From Gammaproteobacteria bacterium (lineage in GTDB: Bacteria > Pseudomonadota > Gammaproteobacteria > UBA6429 > Thiohalophilaceae): a stretch of 64,000 nucleotides of DNA. Positions 8,004-15,326 of this stretch are shown here, in pieces. The position numbers and the translations under genes are program-made. Positions within the stretch are counted from its first letter, which is position 1. Every line of letters starts with the position of its first letter. The stretch lies in the NCBI GenBank assembly GCA_022712915.1, contig JAFLJQ010000110.1, positions 1 to 64,000 of the forward strand. The letters run 5' to 3'. The notes beneath the pieces were generated by a model. It was not told where the DNA came from. It did not search any database and saw nothing but the letters and a program-made list of their open reading frames with translations.

Positions 8004-8818
8004 TTCAATATATTGCCGATGCGTATACGTTCATCATCTTTTTTATAACGTTCAAAAAAACGCACCACCGTATTGCGTTGCAGGGCATTCAATTGTTTTG
8101 TCGTGGCCCCAAGTGCCTTGAGATCGAGCAGGGGATTTTTTTTGCTATGACATGCCTTACAGGCAGGGCCCTGTTCTTTCAATGGGCTATGCAGGCGAGC
8201 CTTAATGCTGGCGCGTTGTTCATTGTCGGCCTCTTTCCAGTCACGTGCAGTCTGTTGTGCAAAATCACTGTCCTTGAATAACAGTACCGCTTCACCGTTC
8301 AAAAATGGGGCAATGCGCGCACCGACCAAGGGCGCAAGCGGCATTTTTTTTTGCTGGCCCTTGCGAGTGGCACTCTTATCCCCCGGTATTACCGTTGTCA
8401 CACTGCGTGGTGCAAGCATCGTCCCGGCCTCTACTCCGTCATAGGCCAGCCAATGGTATTCCAGCTGTATGTCTTTTGGTCGAAAGTGGCAGGTTTCACA
8501 GGCGATATAACGGCTGTGCATATTCATAAAGCTACGGTTGCGTTTATTTTTACGATGCGGCAGGGCCAGATGACAGCCCGTACACAGCGCTTGTTTAACC
8601 TGTATTTTTTGTTCGTCGCGTTTATGAAAGGGGCCAACAGCTATTTTAGCTCGTAGCTTGATCTCTTTATGTTCTTTTATCTGCTTGCGAGCCTCTTGCA
8701 GTGTTTTGTCACTTATCGTCGCAGCCTCAAGCTGTTGTTGATACAAGGGTTTAGCACTGACGGCTCCACTAATCAGCAATAACAGAAATACCAGGGCGTA
8801 ATGGCTATTCACTGTCAC
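8000..8818 (-). CDS. Trihaem cytochrome c
   Basis: 272 residues with a signal peptide (about residues 1-22, ending VSA). There are three CXXCH motifs: CTGCH (79-83), CETCH (107-111) and CKACH near residue 220, with candidate distal histidines in HLALPH and HFRPK. The rest is lysine-rich and helical. It overlaps its neighbours by a few bases on both sides (14 with the polyferredoxin gene), so it is translated as part of the block. Likely a periplasmic carrier between the inner-membrane fusion protein and the NHL cytochrome; that placement is inferred from gene order. Confidence 0.8.
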   Translation of the reverse strand: MTVNSHYALVFLLLLISGAVSAKPLYQQQLEAATISDKTLQEARKQIKEHKEIKLRAKIAVGPFHKRDEQKIQVKQALCTGCHLALPHRKNKRNRSFMNMHSRYIACETCHFRPKDIQLEYHWLAYDGVEAGTMLAPRSVTTVIPGDKSATRKGQQKKMPLAPLVGARIAPFLNGEAVLLFKDSDFAQQTARDWKEADNEQRASIKARLHSPLKEQGPACKACHSKKNPLLDLKALGATTKQLNALQRNTVVRFFERYKKDDERIRIGNILK

Positions 8819-11057
8819 CCTTTTTGTCCTTTGTGTGATGCGATGTTTTATGTCTATCTTTATGCACCGATTTTTTAGTCTGTATATTTTTTTTTCCTTT
8901 ATGCCTGACCTTCTGACCGATCATCTTTATCTGAAAGGCATCACCACCGAACATGGCATAGATCACGCTTCTTTTTTTATCGCCGTAACGGCTCCACCAC
9001 AGGCTGCCGATACCAATAACCAGAATAATGGGTGCCAGCGCAAATAGCGCCTTGGCCCAGCCTGATTCCAGCCGGGAACGATCGATAGGCACGATCTTGT
9101 TCATCGAGGGAATCATGTCAATGTCGTGCAAGTCAGTTTTGACAAACAGCTTGTTAAGCGGGTGAGTGGCAAAACCATGACACTCACTTTGCGCGCAGGT
9201 CTTGGCGAGGTTATCCTCATGTGTCGCCGCCTTTTTGTTTTCATCCCGTAATATGCCGTGACGAAAACCCTTCGGTGCATGACAGTCCACACAGGATGCA
9301 CCCTTCTCAACGCCACTTTCCAATAATCGTCCATGCAAGGTCATGGCATAACTGTCACTCGCCAGAATAAAACGGGGGCCGGCCTTTTTCTTTTCACCGG
9401 TTTGTTTGTTCTCGATCTCTACCTTGGCCATACGCTCATAATCGGCATGACACTCTATACAGACCCGGTTGTGGTCGGTTTTGTCCCAGCGCGCACCGAT
9501 AAAGCGGCGCAAGATATGTCCACCAAATTGCCCTAGCCAGATCTCCCCCTGATGGCAGCGGCCACATTCGGTATCAAGATGATCAAAGGCTTCTTTAAAT
9601 TTGGGGATGGATTTCTCACCGATATAAAGTTCATTGCGGTGACATTTGCGGCACGAGGGCAAGGCATTTTCACTTACCTCTTTAATACGGTTGCCTCCAG
9701 TAAAGCCTTTACTCCAGCCCTCACCGTGTATGGAGTCCTTGAACTCTTTAACCACCGCCTCATGGGTATAGGGTTTACCTTCAGAAGGTTCTTCCACATG
9801 ACAGGATTCACCGCAGTCAACTTCACCATTTTCCACCTTATGGGGATAGTCCTGAATCTTGCGGTGACAATCCTTGCAGGGCACGCTGCCATGCAATGAA
9901 CTGTAGTAGTGGTTTTTGTCGATGGACGCACTGCGCAGCACACCTTGTTTATCGATATATTCCAGGCCCTCGTAGGCATGACAGGAAAAACAACCATCCG
10001 GATCGGGGTGACGCTCCGCCGCCTTAAGGCTTGGACTAAAACCGATCAACAGGGCGCTGATCAAAAAAAAGCCAAACAATACCGCTGCCCGCCAACGCCG
10101 CTTACGTTTTTCTTGAAAACCTTGTTTGTGCGGCTCCACATAGATCGCCTGCCACTTGGGTTGAGGGTAAAACTCAACGCCTTTTTTCTTGCGTTTAGGT
10201 TCAATTTCCTTTGGTGCGGCGCGCCAATCAATCGCACCCCATTCACATACATCTACACATTCATGACAGGACATACAGGAGAGCTGATCGACCACGGCAA
10301 TGCGATCTTTCATCTGGATGGCACCGGTCATACAATTGCGGGCACAGATATTACAACCGGTGCAGCGGTCGCGCTCGACGCGGATGTGGCGAGTAAAATG
10401 AAATCTAGCACCGAGACGATTAACCAGGCCGTCAATCGCACCGATAGGGCAAAGGAACTGACAATAGGCGCGTCCCTTGCTGGCAAAAAAACCCAACAGG
10501 AACAGCAGTCCAATATTGACTAATCCCACAGCAGAAAAAATAAAGGCGATCCCTTTTGCTCCACCACTAAATGCCTCAAAAATGCGCGGTACGGTAATAA
10601 AGTTACACAGGGTACAGGCACTGATGCCCAACAAAGGCATCAACAATAAAAAGACTGCAAAATAACCATAACGAATCGGCACCTGGGGCAAAGCACGATA
10701 TTCAATCTTCCAGCGATCATTGAGACTCCGGCTGACCAGTTCAGGCATGCCGCCTACCGGGCAAATATAGGCACACCACATGCGACCATAAAAAAAGGTC
10801 GTGATCAAAATAGTCGCCAGCATATAGACGCCAATCGAGGCTACCTGCACCTGATTGACCAGATCCGCCGGGGACATACCCGGGAAGAGCAAATAAAAAC
10901 GGCGCATACACAGCTTGCCACAGAGATCGGGGTTGCCGACCAAACTAGGTAAAAATACCAGTGGCGCAAAAAACATGGAACAGGAAAGCATGATCAACAG
11001 GTAGCGATACTTCTGCTGATTAGGGATCGCCCTGATATTGTTAATTATGTTTATCAT
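8805..11057 (-). CDS. NapH/CcoG-like polyferredoxin fused to an octahaem domain
   Basis: 750 residues. The N-terminal half has five predicted TM segments (about 17-40, 70-90, 128-150, 165-190 and 322-342) and NapH/NosR/CcoG-type iron-sulfur sites: CAYICP, CQFLCP, CTGCNICARNC and CMSCHECVDVC. After TM5 comes a periplasmic domain with eight haem motifs: six CXXCH (CFSCH, CKDCH, CRKCH, CGRCH, CIECH, CVDCH), one CX3CH (CGESCH) and one CX4CH (CAQSECH). A sixth TM (ALFALAPIILVIGIG) and a basic tail close the protein. This is a likely quinone-linked inner-membrane module that moves electrons to or from the periplasmic cytochromes. The fusion and the wide haem motifs are notable. Confidence 0.8.
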   Translation of the reverse strand: MINIINNIRAIPNQQKYRYLLIMLSCSMFFAPLVFLPSLVGNPDLCGKLCMRRFYLLFPGMSPADLVNQVQVASIGVYMLATILITTFFYGRMWCAYICPVGGMPELVSRSLNDRWKIEYRALPQVPIRYGYFAVFLLLMPLLGISACTLCNFITVPRIFEAFSGGAKGIAFIFSAVGLVNIGLLFLLGFFASKGRAYCQFLCPIGAIDGLVNRLGARFHFTRHIRVERDRCTGCNICARNCMTGAIQMKDRIAVVDQLSCMSCHECVDVCEWGAIDWRAAPKEIEPKRKKKGVEFYPQPKWQAIYVEPHKQGFQEKRKRRWRAAVLFGFFLISALLIGFSPSLKAAERHPDPDGCFSCHAYEGLEYIDKQGVLRSASIDKNHYYSSLHGSVPCKDCHRKIQDYPHKVENGEVDCGESCHVEEPSEGKPYTHEAVVKEFKDSIHGEGWSKGFTGGNRIKEVSENALPSCRKCHRNELYIGEKSIPKFKEAFDHLDTECGRCHQGEIWLGQFGGHILRRFIGARWDKTDHNRVCIECHADYERMAKVEIENKQTGEKKKAGPRFILASDSYAMTLHGRLLESGVEKGASCVDCHAPKGFRHGILRDENKKAATHEDNLAKTCAQSECHGFATHPLNKLFVKTDLHDIDMIPSMNKIVPIDRSRLESGWAKALFALAPIILVIGIGSLWWSRYGDKKRSVIYAMFGGDAFQIKMIGQKVRHKGKKNIQTKKSVHKDRHKTSHHTKDKKGDSE

Positions 11058-11066
11058 TCGGCTACC

Positions 11067-11126
11067 TTTTAAATAATCCAGCGGGCTTTTAAAAAATACA
11101 GCAGGCTTTTAAAACACATGGCAGGC
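11067..11126. repeat. Three 20-bp tandem repeats
   Basis: The period is exactly 20: TTTTAAATAATCCAGCGGGC, TTTTAAAAAATACAGCAGGC, TTTTAAAACACATGGCAGGC. The third copy contains the stop codon and last codons of the hexahaem gene, including its final haem motif. The first two fill the gap before the polyferredoxin gene start. This suggests expansion of the gene end into the intercistronic space. Confidence 0.7.
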
Positions 11127-12125
11127 CAGACACAGACGGCCATCTTTGGCTGGTAGCCGTAACAACACCTCATGCTTGAGACGTTGATAAGAAAGTTTAT
11201 AAGTCATACCATTTTCACTTTCTAGTGCCTGCAAGCGATCTTTTTTATCGGCGCTATAAACAACATTCCAGTCATGTTCGACGTAACTCACCCCCTCATC
11301 CAGGCTAACGTCAGCCACCTGTTTGCCTGCTGGTTTTGTTTCTCTGATGACGCCTTTCTCATGCGGGTTATGGCAAGTAGTGCACATCACCTTGCCATCA
11401 CTATCCAGAGGCAGGATTACGTTCAGCTTTTGTTCTGCCTGTTTGATACGCTTGCGCATTTTTTCATCCACCTTGACCTGATGCTCAAGGGCGTTGAGAT
11501 GAGGTGTTTTCAAATGACAGCCAAAACAAATCTTTTGTGGTGGCAAACGAAACTTCAAATCTTTCAGGGCAATATCTTTAGTGGGATCGGGAGCCTTTTT
11601 GTGGCAGTACTCGCAAGCCTTCTTATCATACTTGCCATTTTTGTCGAGTAGCTTATGAATATTGGGAGGTTGGTAATCTTTCTTTTTATGGCAGTTGTAA
11701 CAAAAATCTGTCAGTTGTTGGTAAGGCCCGCCACGATGAAAGTTATCGGCTTTTTTATCGACCTCATCAAACGGGATATCTTTAATATCCTTAATGCCAT
11801 GACAGGTTTGGCAATCGATCTCGCCTTTTTTATTAAGCGGAAAAGATTTTGCCACCTGCATATCCTCTGGCGGCTTTACATTGGCGAGATGATGTAAGGG
11901 CGGCAGGTCTTTTTTATTATCTTGTCCTATCACTACGCTAGGCAACATCAGCACAAGCACAAGCAATAAGATATAGGTTGAGTTGAGGCATAAAACCCAA
12001 CAATGGTATAAAACAGAAAATTTAATGCCAGGGTAACTATCTATATTCCACGCTGAAATAGGATCGCTACCCCCCGTTGGGTTTCGTGTCTCAACCCAAC
12101 CTACATATAGTCTATGCATATTCAT
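11109..12125 (-). CDS. Hexahaem cytochrome c with MITE inside its signal peptide
   Basis: 338 residues as it stands, with six CXXCH motifs (CQTCH, CYNCH, CEYCH, CFGCH, CTTCH, CLACH); the last one ends only two residues from the C-terminus. Between MNMHRLY and ILLLVLVLMLPSVVIGQ lie 44 residues encoded by an inserted MITE (11973-12104). Removing them restores a classic signal peptide with a positive n-region and a leucine-rich core. The insertion keeps the frame, so a protein with an N-terminal extension may still be made; whether it is exported is uncertain. The start ATG overlaps the end of the octahaem lipoprotein gene by four bases. Presumed periplasmic carrier. Confidence 0.8.
   Translation of the reverse strand: MNMHRLYVGWVETRNPTGGSDPISAWNIDSYPGIKFSVLYHCWVLCLNSTYILLLVLVLMLPSVVIGQDNKKDLPPLHHLANVKPPEDMQVAKSFPLNKKGEIDCQTCHGIKDIKDIPFDEVDKKADNFHRGGPYQQLTDFCYNCHKKKDYQPPNIHKLLDKNGKYDKKACEYCHKKAPDPTKDIALKDLKFRLPPQKICFGCHLKTPHLNALEHQVKVDEKMRKRIKQAEQKLNVILPLDSDGKVMCTTCHNPHEKGVIRETKPAGKQVADVSLDEGVSYVEHDWNVVYSADKKDRLQALESENGMTYKLSYQRLKHEVLLRLPAKDGRLCLACHVF
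11973..12104. mobile_element. MITE-like insertion with ~30-bp imperfect inverted ends
   Basis: The left end (TAGGTTGAGTTGAGGCATAA and on to ACCCAAC) pairs with the right end read in reverse (TAGGTTGGGTTGAGACACGA and on to ACCCAAC). No ORF of its own is present. ATATAG occurs at both edges (11971-11976 and 12105-12110), so the target duplication may be TA, ATA or longer. Net insertion is 132 bases, divisible by three. A TA target and this layout are typical of MITEs mobilised by Tc1/mariner-IS630-type transposases; that assignment is inference. Confidence 0.75.
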
Positions 12126-13096
12126 AAACCCGCCTGCACCGCTTCACCGTGGCTATGGCAGGTTCGACAATCGCCACTGGTCTGATGTACGCCGGACAGG
12201 CCGTTGCCGGTATCCAGATCGCCATCATCGATAATTGCCTCCATCTGGTGGCACAACACACAGAGTTGGGCAAAATCGCCATCAGGGGTTTGCACCGTAT
12301 AGGGGTTGTTGCGTATCACTGCATCCAGTCGCTTCACGCCTTTATCGGAGCGATCAATAATAAGACGGATGTTATTCGTGGCGTGCATACTGTGACAGTC
12401 GGTGCAGTCCACCACACTTTGGTATGTATATCCTGTACGTAGTCCGGCATAACTGCGTTCGCCTGAACCATCCTGATAACCGTGTTTATTAATCAAGTGA
12501 AATTCATCGTCCACTGCTGTCAAACTATCATCTACGATTTCAAAACCAACTTGTTGATGATCTCGATTGTGACAACGCAGACAAAAATCAGACACATTGT
12601 TGTAGGCTGTAAATACTTGTCTAGCATCAGGGAAACGAGTGAGGTCCTGATTGTTATCAAATCGCCCATCCATATTAGAAGCATCATGACAAACAAGACA
12701 TTGTGCATCACCAAGCGCCGCCACTTTACCGACCGCAAAACCATGCGCATGTTGCCCTTGCAAGGGGGGTGACTGTGGTAAATCAGTGTCGTTATGACAT
12801 ACCCCACAGCGGCGCGGCTCACTTTCATTCGTACCGTTGCGACCATGACAACCTGTGCAGGTGGCATAGCCTTTGGTTTTGACTATGCTGCGAATATTGT
12901 CCAGACTCGCATGGATCACCCCGAGGGCATGACAACTATCGCAATTGGCCCGACCCCATGCATAGCCATTGCCACCGTGTGTGGCATCCAGGATCAGTTT
13001 GCCCTCGGCCTGCGACACCGTAGCTGTTTCACCCTTGTCACCGCCACCACAAGCTATCAATAGCAGCAGGAAAATAAATAAATAAATATTTTTCAT
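12122..13096 (-). CDS. Octahaem cytochrome c lipoprotein
   Basis: About 324 residues from the ATG at 13096, which overlaps the preceding TGA (TGATG); an upstream ATG at 13117 is less likely. The sequence MKNIYLFIFLLLLIACGGG is a lipoprotein signal with acylated Cys16. Eight CXXCH motifs follow: CDSCH, CTGCH, CGVCH, CLVCH, CLRCH, CTDCH, CVLCH and CRTCH. A lipid-anchored multihaem protein next to a beta-barrel gene is the pattern of outer-membrane porin-cytochrome conduits such as the Omb/Oma/Omc systems of Geobacter, though no close sequence match can be claimed. It could sit on either face of the outer membrane. Confidence 0.85.
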   Translation of the reverse strand: MKNIYLFIFLLLLIACGGGDKGETATVSQAEGKLILDATHGGNGYAWGRANCDSCHALGVIHASLDNIRSIVKTKGYATCTGCHGRNGTNESEPRRCGVCHNDTDLPQSPPLQGQHAHGFAVGKVAALGDAQCLVCHDASNMDGRFDNNQDLTRFPDARQVFTAYNNVSDFCLRCHNRDHQQVGFEIVDDSLTAVDDEFHLINKHGYQDGSGERSYAGLRTGYTYQSVVDCTDCHSMHATNNIRLIIDRSDKGVKRLDAVIRNNPYTVQTPDGDFAQLCVLCHQMEAIIDDGDLDTGNGLSGVHQTSGDCRTCHSHGEAVQAGL

Positions 13097-13731
13097 CAAG
13101 GTATCTTCCGATGGCAATCAATGCAGTACGATGCCTCATGACAACGACCGCACTGGGCAGCATTCATTCGCGCCTCAACACCATGGCTGCCACGATAACC
13201 GAGGGCATGGTTTCGACGCTGTGCGCCATCGCGCCGGAAGTGGCAATCAGAGCAAAATGATAAATCGATATGGCAACTTCGACACTTGCCATCATCCAAC
13301 TGGGCATCCACTGCATGGCGGTGGATATAATTGAAGTTATGATCCTCCGGCCAAATAGAGGTCATATCATAATGACAAAGACTACAACGACTGGTGGCGG
13401 TCATTTTTTCCACGTGGCAGTCATGGCAAATCGCCTTCATCGGTTCATTGGCAATGACATTGAGCCGCTTTAGTTGTTTAAGATCACTGACCTTGTTTTT
13501 ATTAAATGAGTGACAAATCAGACAGGGATCGCCATTTTTTTTCATCACCTCCATATGAGCCTCATGGGGATAATAAATTTCCAGTTGTTCTTTGCGTTTC
13601 TCCCACCAGCGTTTTTCCTTGTCTGATTTTTTCTCTACCGGCAATGAAGAAGCAAGGGGATTCACCACTTTATCCGCTGCATATGACAATGAAAAAAGCA
13701 TCAGCAAGATGATCGCAAGCCCGGACTTCAT
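13096..13731 (-). CDS. Heptahaem cytochrome c
   Basis: 211 residues with a signal peptide (MKSGLAIILLMLFSLSYA). Seven CXXCH motifs crowd into about 150 residues: CLICH, CHDCH, CSLCH, CRSCH, CSDCH, CGRCH and CIDCH. Many histidines nearby (HNFNYIHRH, HALGYRGSHG) can be distal ligands. The high haem density suits a nanowire-like segment, perhaps one threaded into the neighbouring barrel as MtrA-type cytochromes are; that parallel is functional inference only. It starts at the end of the barrel gene (shared base) and overlaps the octahaem lipoprotein gene. Confidence 0.85.
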   Translation of the reverse strand: MKSGLAIILLMLFSLSYAADKVVNPLASSLPVEKKSDKEKRWWEKRKEQLEIYYPHEAHMEVMKKNGDPCLICHSFNKNKVSDLKQLKRLNVIANEPMKAICHDCHVEKMTATSRCSLCHYDMTSIWPEDHNFNYIHRHAVDAQLDDGKCRSCHIDLSFCSDCHFRRDGAQRRNHALGYRGSHGVEARMNAAQCGRCHEASYCIDCHRKIP

Positions 13732-14990
13732 TACCCCGATCCTGGAGAGTGGTCGTTAAATCGATAGCTTATACCCAGGGCAATACGGTATTCATCCTCC
13801 AGGCGGCTATTCCAGATATGAGACAATTGCGTAGTGAAAAGCAACCCTGGCCTGGCGTCCTCAATACGTAACATGTGTTCCAGACGAAGCTCGATACCCA
13901 CCGCGTTATTATCACCGGCCAACTTTTTTTCCTGTCGTTGCCACACCCCACCCAACACCGTGCGCGTATGAGTGCTCAAGGGTTTTCTCATTTCCACGTA
14001 AAAACTGCTGGCACGATCGTCTCTTAGTACGAGGCGATCAAGTTGCGCCTCAAAACGCAGACCCCGGCCATCACGGTGCAGCCAGTTAATCGCCTGGCCA
14101 TAACCGCCATCACCCGATTCCCGTTCAATCTGTCGCCCACTAAACGAGCCGTTATGCCTGCCCCGGGTATTGATGTGCAGCGCCGCCCGACTCTGGGATT
14201 GGCGGCCACTATCATAATGTGAATAAAAACGGTCTCTAAAGCTCAGAACTTCTGTAGCAGGTTCATAGGTTTCATAATCGAATTGCAGACGGGCATCATC
14301 ACCCAACATGGCAGACAAATTGAGTTGATATGACTCCCACATCTTTTCATCCATAAGCCAGCTTCCCGCCAGTGAAAGACTGAAGGGTTCACCGTTGCGT
14401 CGGCGGGTGTCCGTTGATTTTGCCTTTAAACCCACCGTCATGCGCTCAGTCTTACCTTGCTGTTCAAAAGCCTGCCAACCGAGACGGCCATCCAAAGCAA
14501 ATGTTCCCCATGTTTGCTCATGCAAATGAAGATCGGCTCCAGAAACTGACTCGCCTTCAATAGAACGTAAACCTTCAATACGACGCGGTACGCCGCGATA
14601 TAACAATAACGATGTCAGGTCACCGGACAATCTAAGGCGAATACCATCCAGGGTATAAAAACCAAGACCATCGGCCTGTTCAAAACGTCCCAACCTGACG
14701 GCACTGCCGTTATCACTTAATTTTTTTTCAAGGTAGAGTTGATAGACATGTCCCTCATCTTCATCATCTCGTTGGCGCAACCCCAGACTCATGCCGCCAT
14801 GCAAACCTGCCTTTTGATCGCCGTAATTAATATCGAGTCGTTCTTCGAGCCCCTTCTTATCCTGAAACTCGCGGTTGTCCAAGGTTATTAGCGTATCAGA
14901 ACGCCCCGATAAACCCGCCAGACAATACGACGGCAACAACATCAAACCTGCCACCACAAGAAAACCACGCATAACCCACCGTGGTTGCAC
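13731..14990 (-). CDS. Predicted outer-membrane beta-barrel of the cytochrome conduit
   Basis: 419 residues from a GTG at 14990 that overlaps the stop of the small upstream gene (TAGTG). The ATG at 14972 also gives a good signal peptide (MRGFLVVAGLMLLPSYCLAG). The mature chain has alternating hydrophobic and polar strands separated by charged turns (for example GHVYQLYLEKKL and SAVRLGRFEQ) and ends with a strand containing a terminal aromatic (RIALGISYRF). No haem motifs occur. Its place between the small CSTCGGC protein and two multihaem genes argues for the porin part of a porin-cytochrome complex. It is shorter than MtrB-type barrels (about 700 residues) and close to Geobacter-type porins. 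Confidence 0.6.
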   Translation of the reverse strand: MQPRWVMRGFLVVAGLMLLPSYCLAGLSGRSDTLITLDNREFQDKKGLEERLDINYGDQKAGLHGGMSLGLRQRDDEDEGHVYQLYLEKKLSDNGSAVRLGRFEQADGLGFYTLDGIRLRLSGDLTSLLLYRGVPRRIEGLRSIEGESVSGADLHLHEQTWGTFALDGRLGWQAFEQQGKTERMTVGLKAKSTDTRRRNGEPFSLSLAGSWLMDEKMWESYQLNLSAMLGDDARLQFDYETYEPATEVLSFRDRFYSHYDSGRQSQSRAALHINTRGRHNGSFSGRQIERESGDGGYGQAINWLHRDGRGLRFEAQLDRLVLRDDRASSFYVEMRKPLSTHTRTVLGGVWQRQEKKLAGDNNAVGIELRLEHMLRIEDARPGLLFTTQLSHIWNSRLEDEYRIALGISYRFNDHSPGSG

Positions 14991-15220
14991 TAGACCGACT
15001 TATTGCTGTCGCCATAAAAATCGCCGTCTTGCCTTTTTTTATACAGCGCCCAACCGACAAGGGTGGCCAATGCCACCACGCAACCGCCACAGGTCGAACA
15101 ACGGCCTTCTTTGGGTAGTGTGCAATTAGAGGAGACAACAATATGACTTAGCGCGAGACCCGCTCCCGCTGCCCAAGGCAGATACTTCTCATGATGCTTT
15201 AACCAACTTACCCCTTTCAT
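14990..15220 (-). CDS. Small membrane protein with CSTCGGC motif
   Basis: 76 residues. It has two hydrophobic stretches (WAAGAGLALSHIVVSS and GCVVALATLVGWALY) around a cysteine cluster CSTCGGC, and a basic then acidic tail. I do not recognise the family. The clustered cysteines could bind a metal or cofactor at the membrane. It follows a strong intrinsic terminator and leads directly into the barrel gene, so it may be the first gene of a separately transcribed unit. Confidence 0.55.
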   Translation of the reverse strand: MKGVSWLKHHEKYLPWAAGAGLALSHIVVSSNCTLPKEGRCSTCGGCVVALATLVGWALYKKRQDGDFYGDSNKSV

Positions 15221-15239
15221 TTTTTATACCTCATTATTC

Positions 15240-15306
15240 AAAAAAAACACCATGGAGAGAGGATACGGAAGCATTACTGGAAGGGAATGCTCGGCTCTCC
15301 ATGGTG
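15240..15306 (-). terminator. Long intrinsic terminator after the octahaem gene
   Basis: Perfect 12-base arms, CACCATGGAGAG at 15248-15259 and CTCTCCATGGTG at 15295-15306, with an inner GCATT/AATGC stem. On the minus strand the stem is followed by eight T. It lies between the 975-residue cytochrome gene and the small CSTCGGC protein gene, so it may end or attenuate transcription there. Confidence 0.7.
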
Positions 15307-15326
15307 GTACACCGGTAACTGTAAAA

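Noticed and set aside
12104-12125. Start of the hexahaem gene downstream of the MITE (Met at VLMLPS)
   Set aside because: That start would give a signal peptide with no basic n-region and too short a core; the pre-insertion start explains the sequence better.
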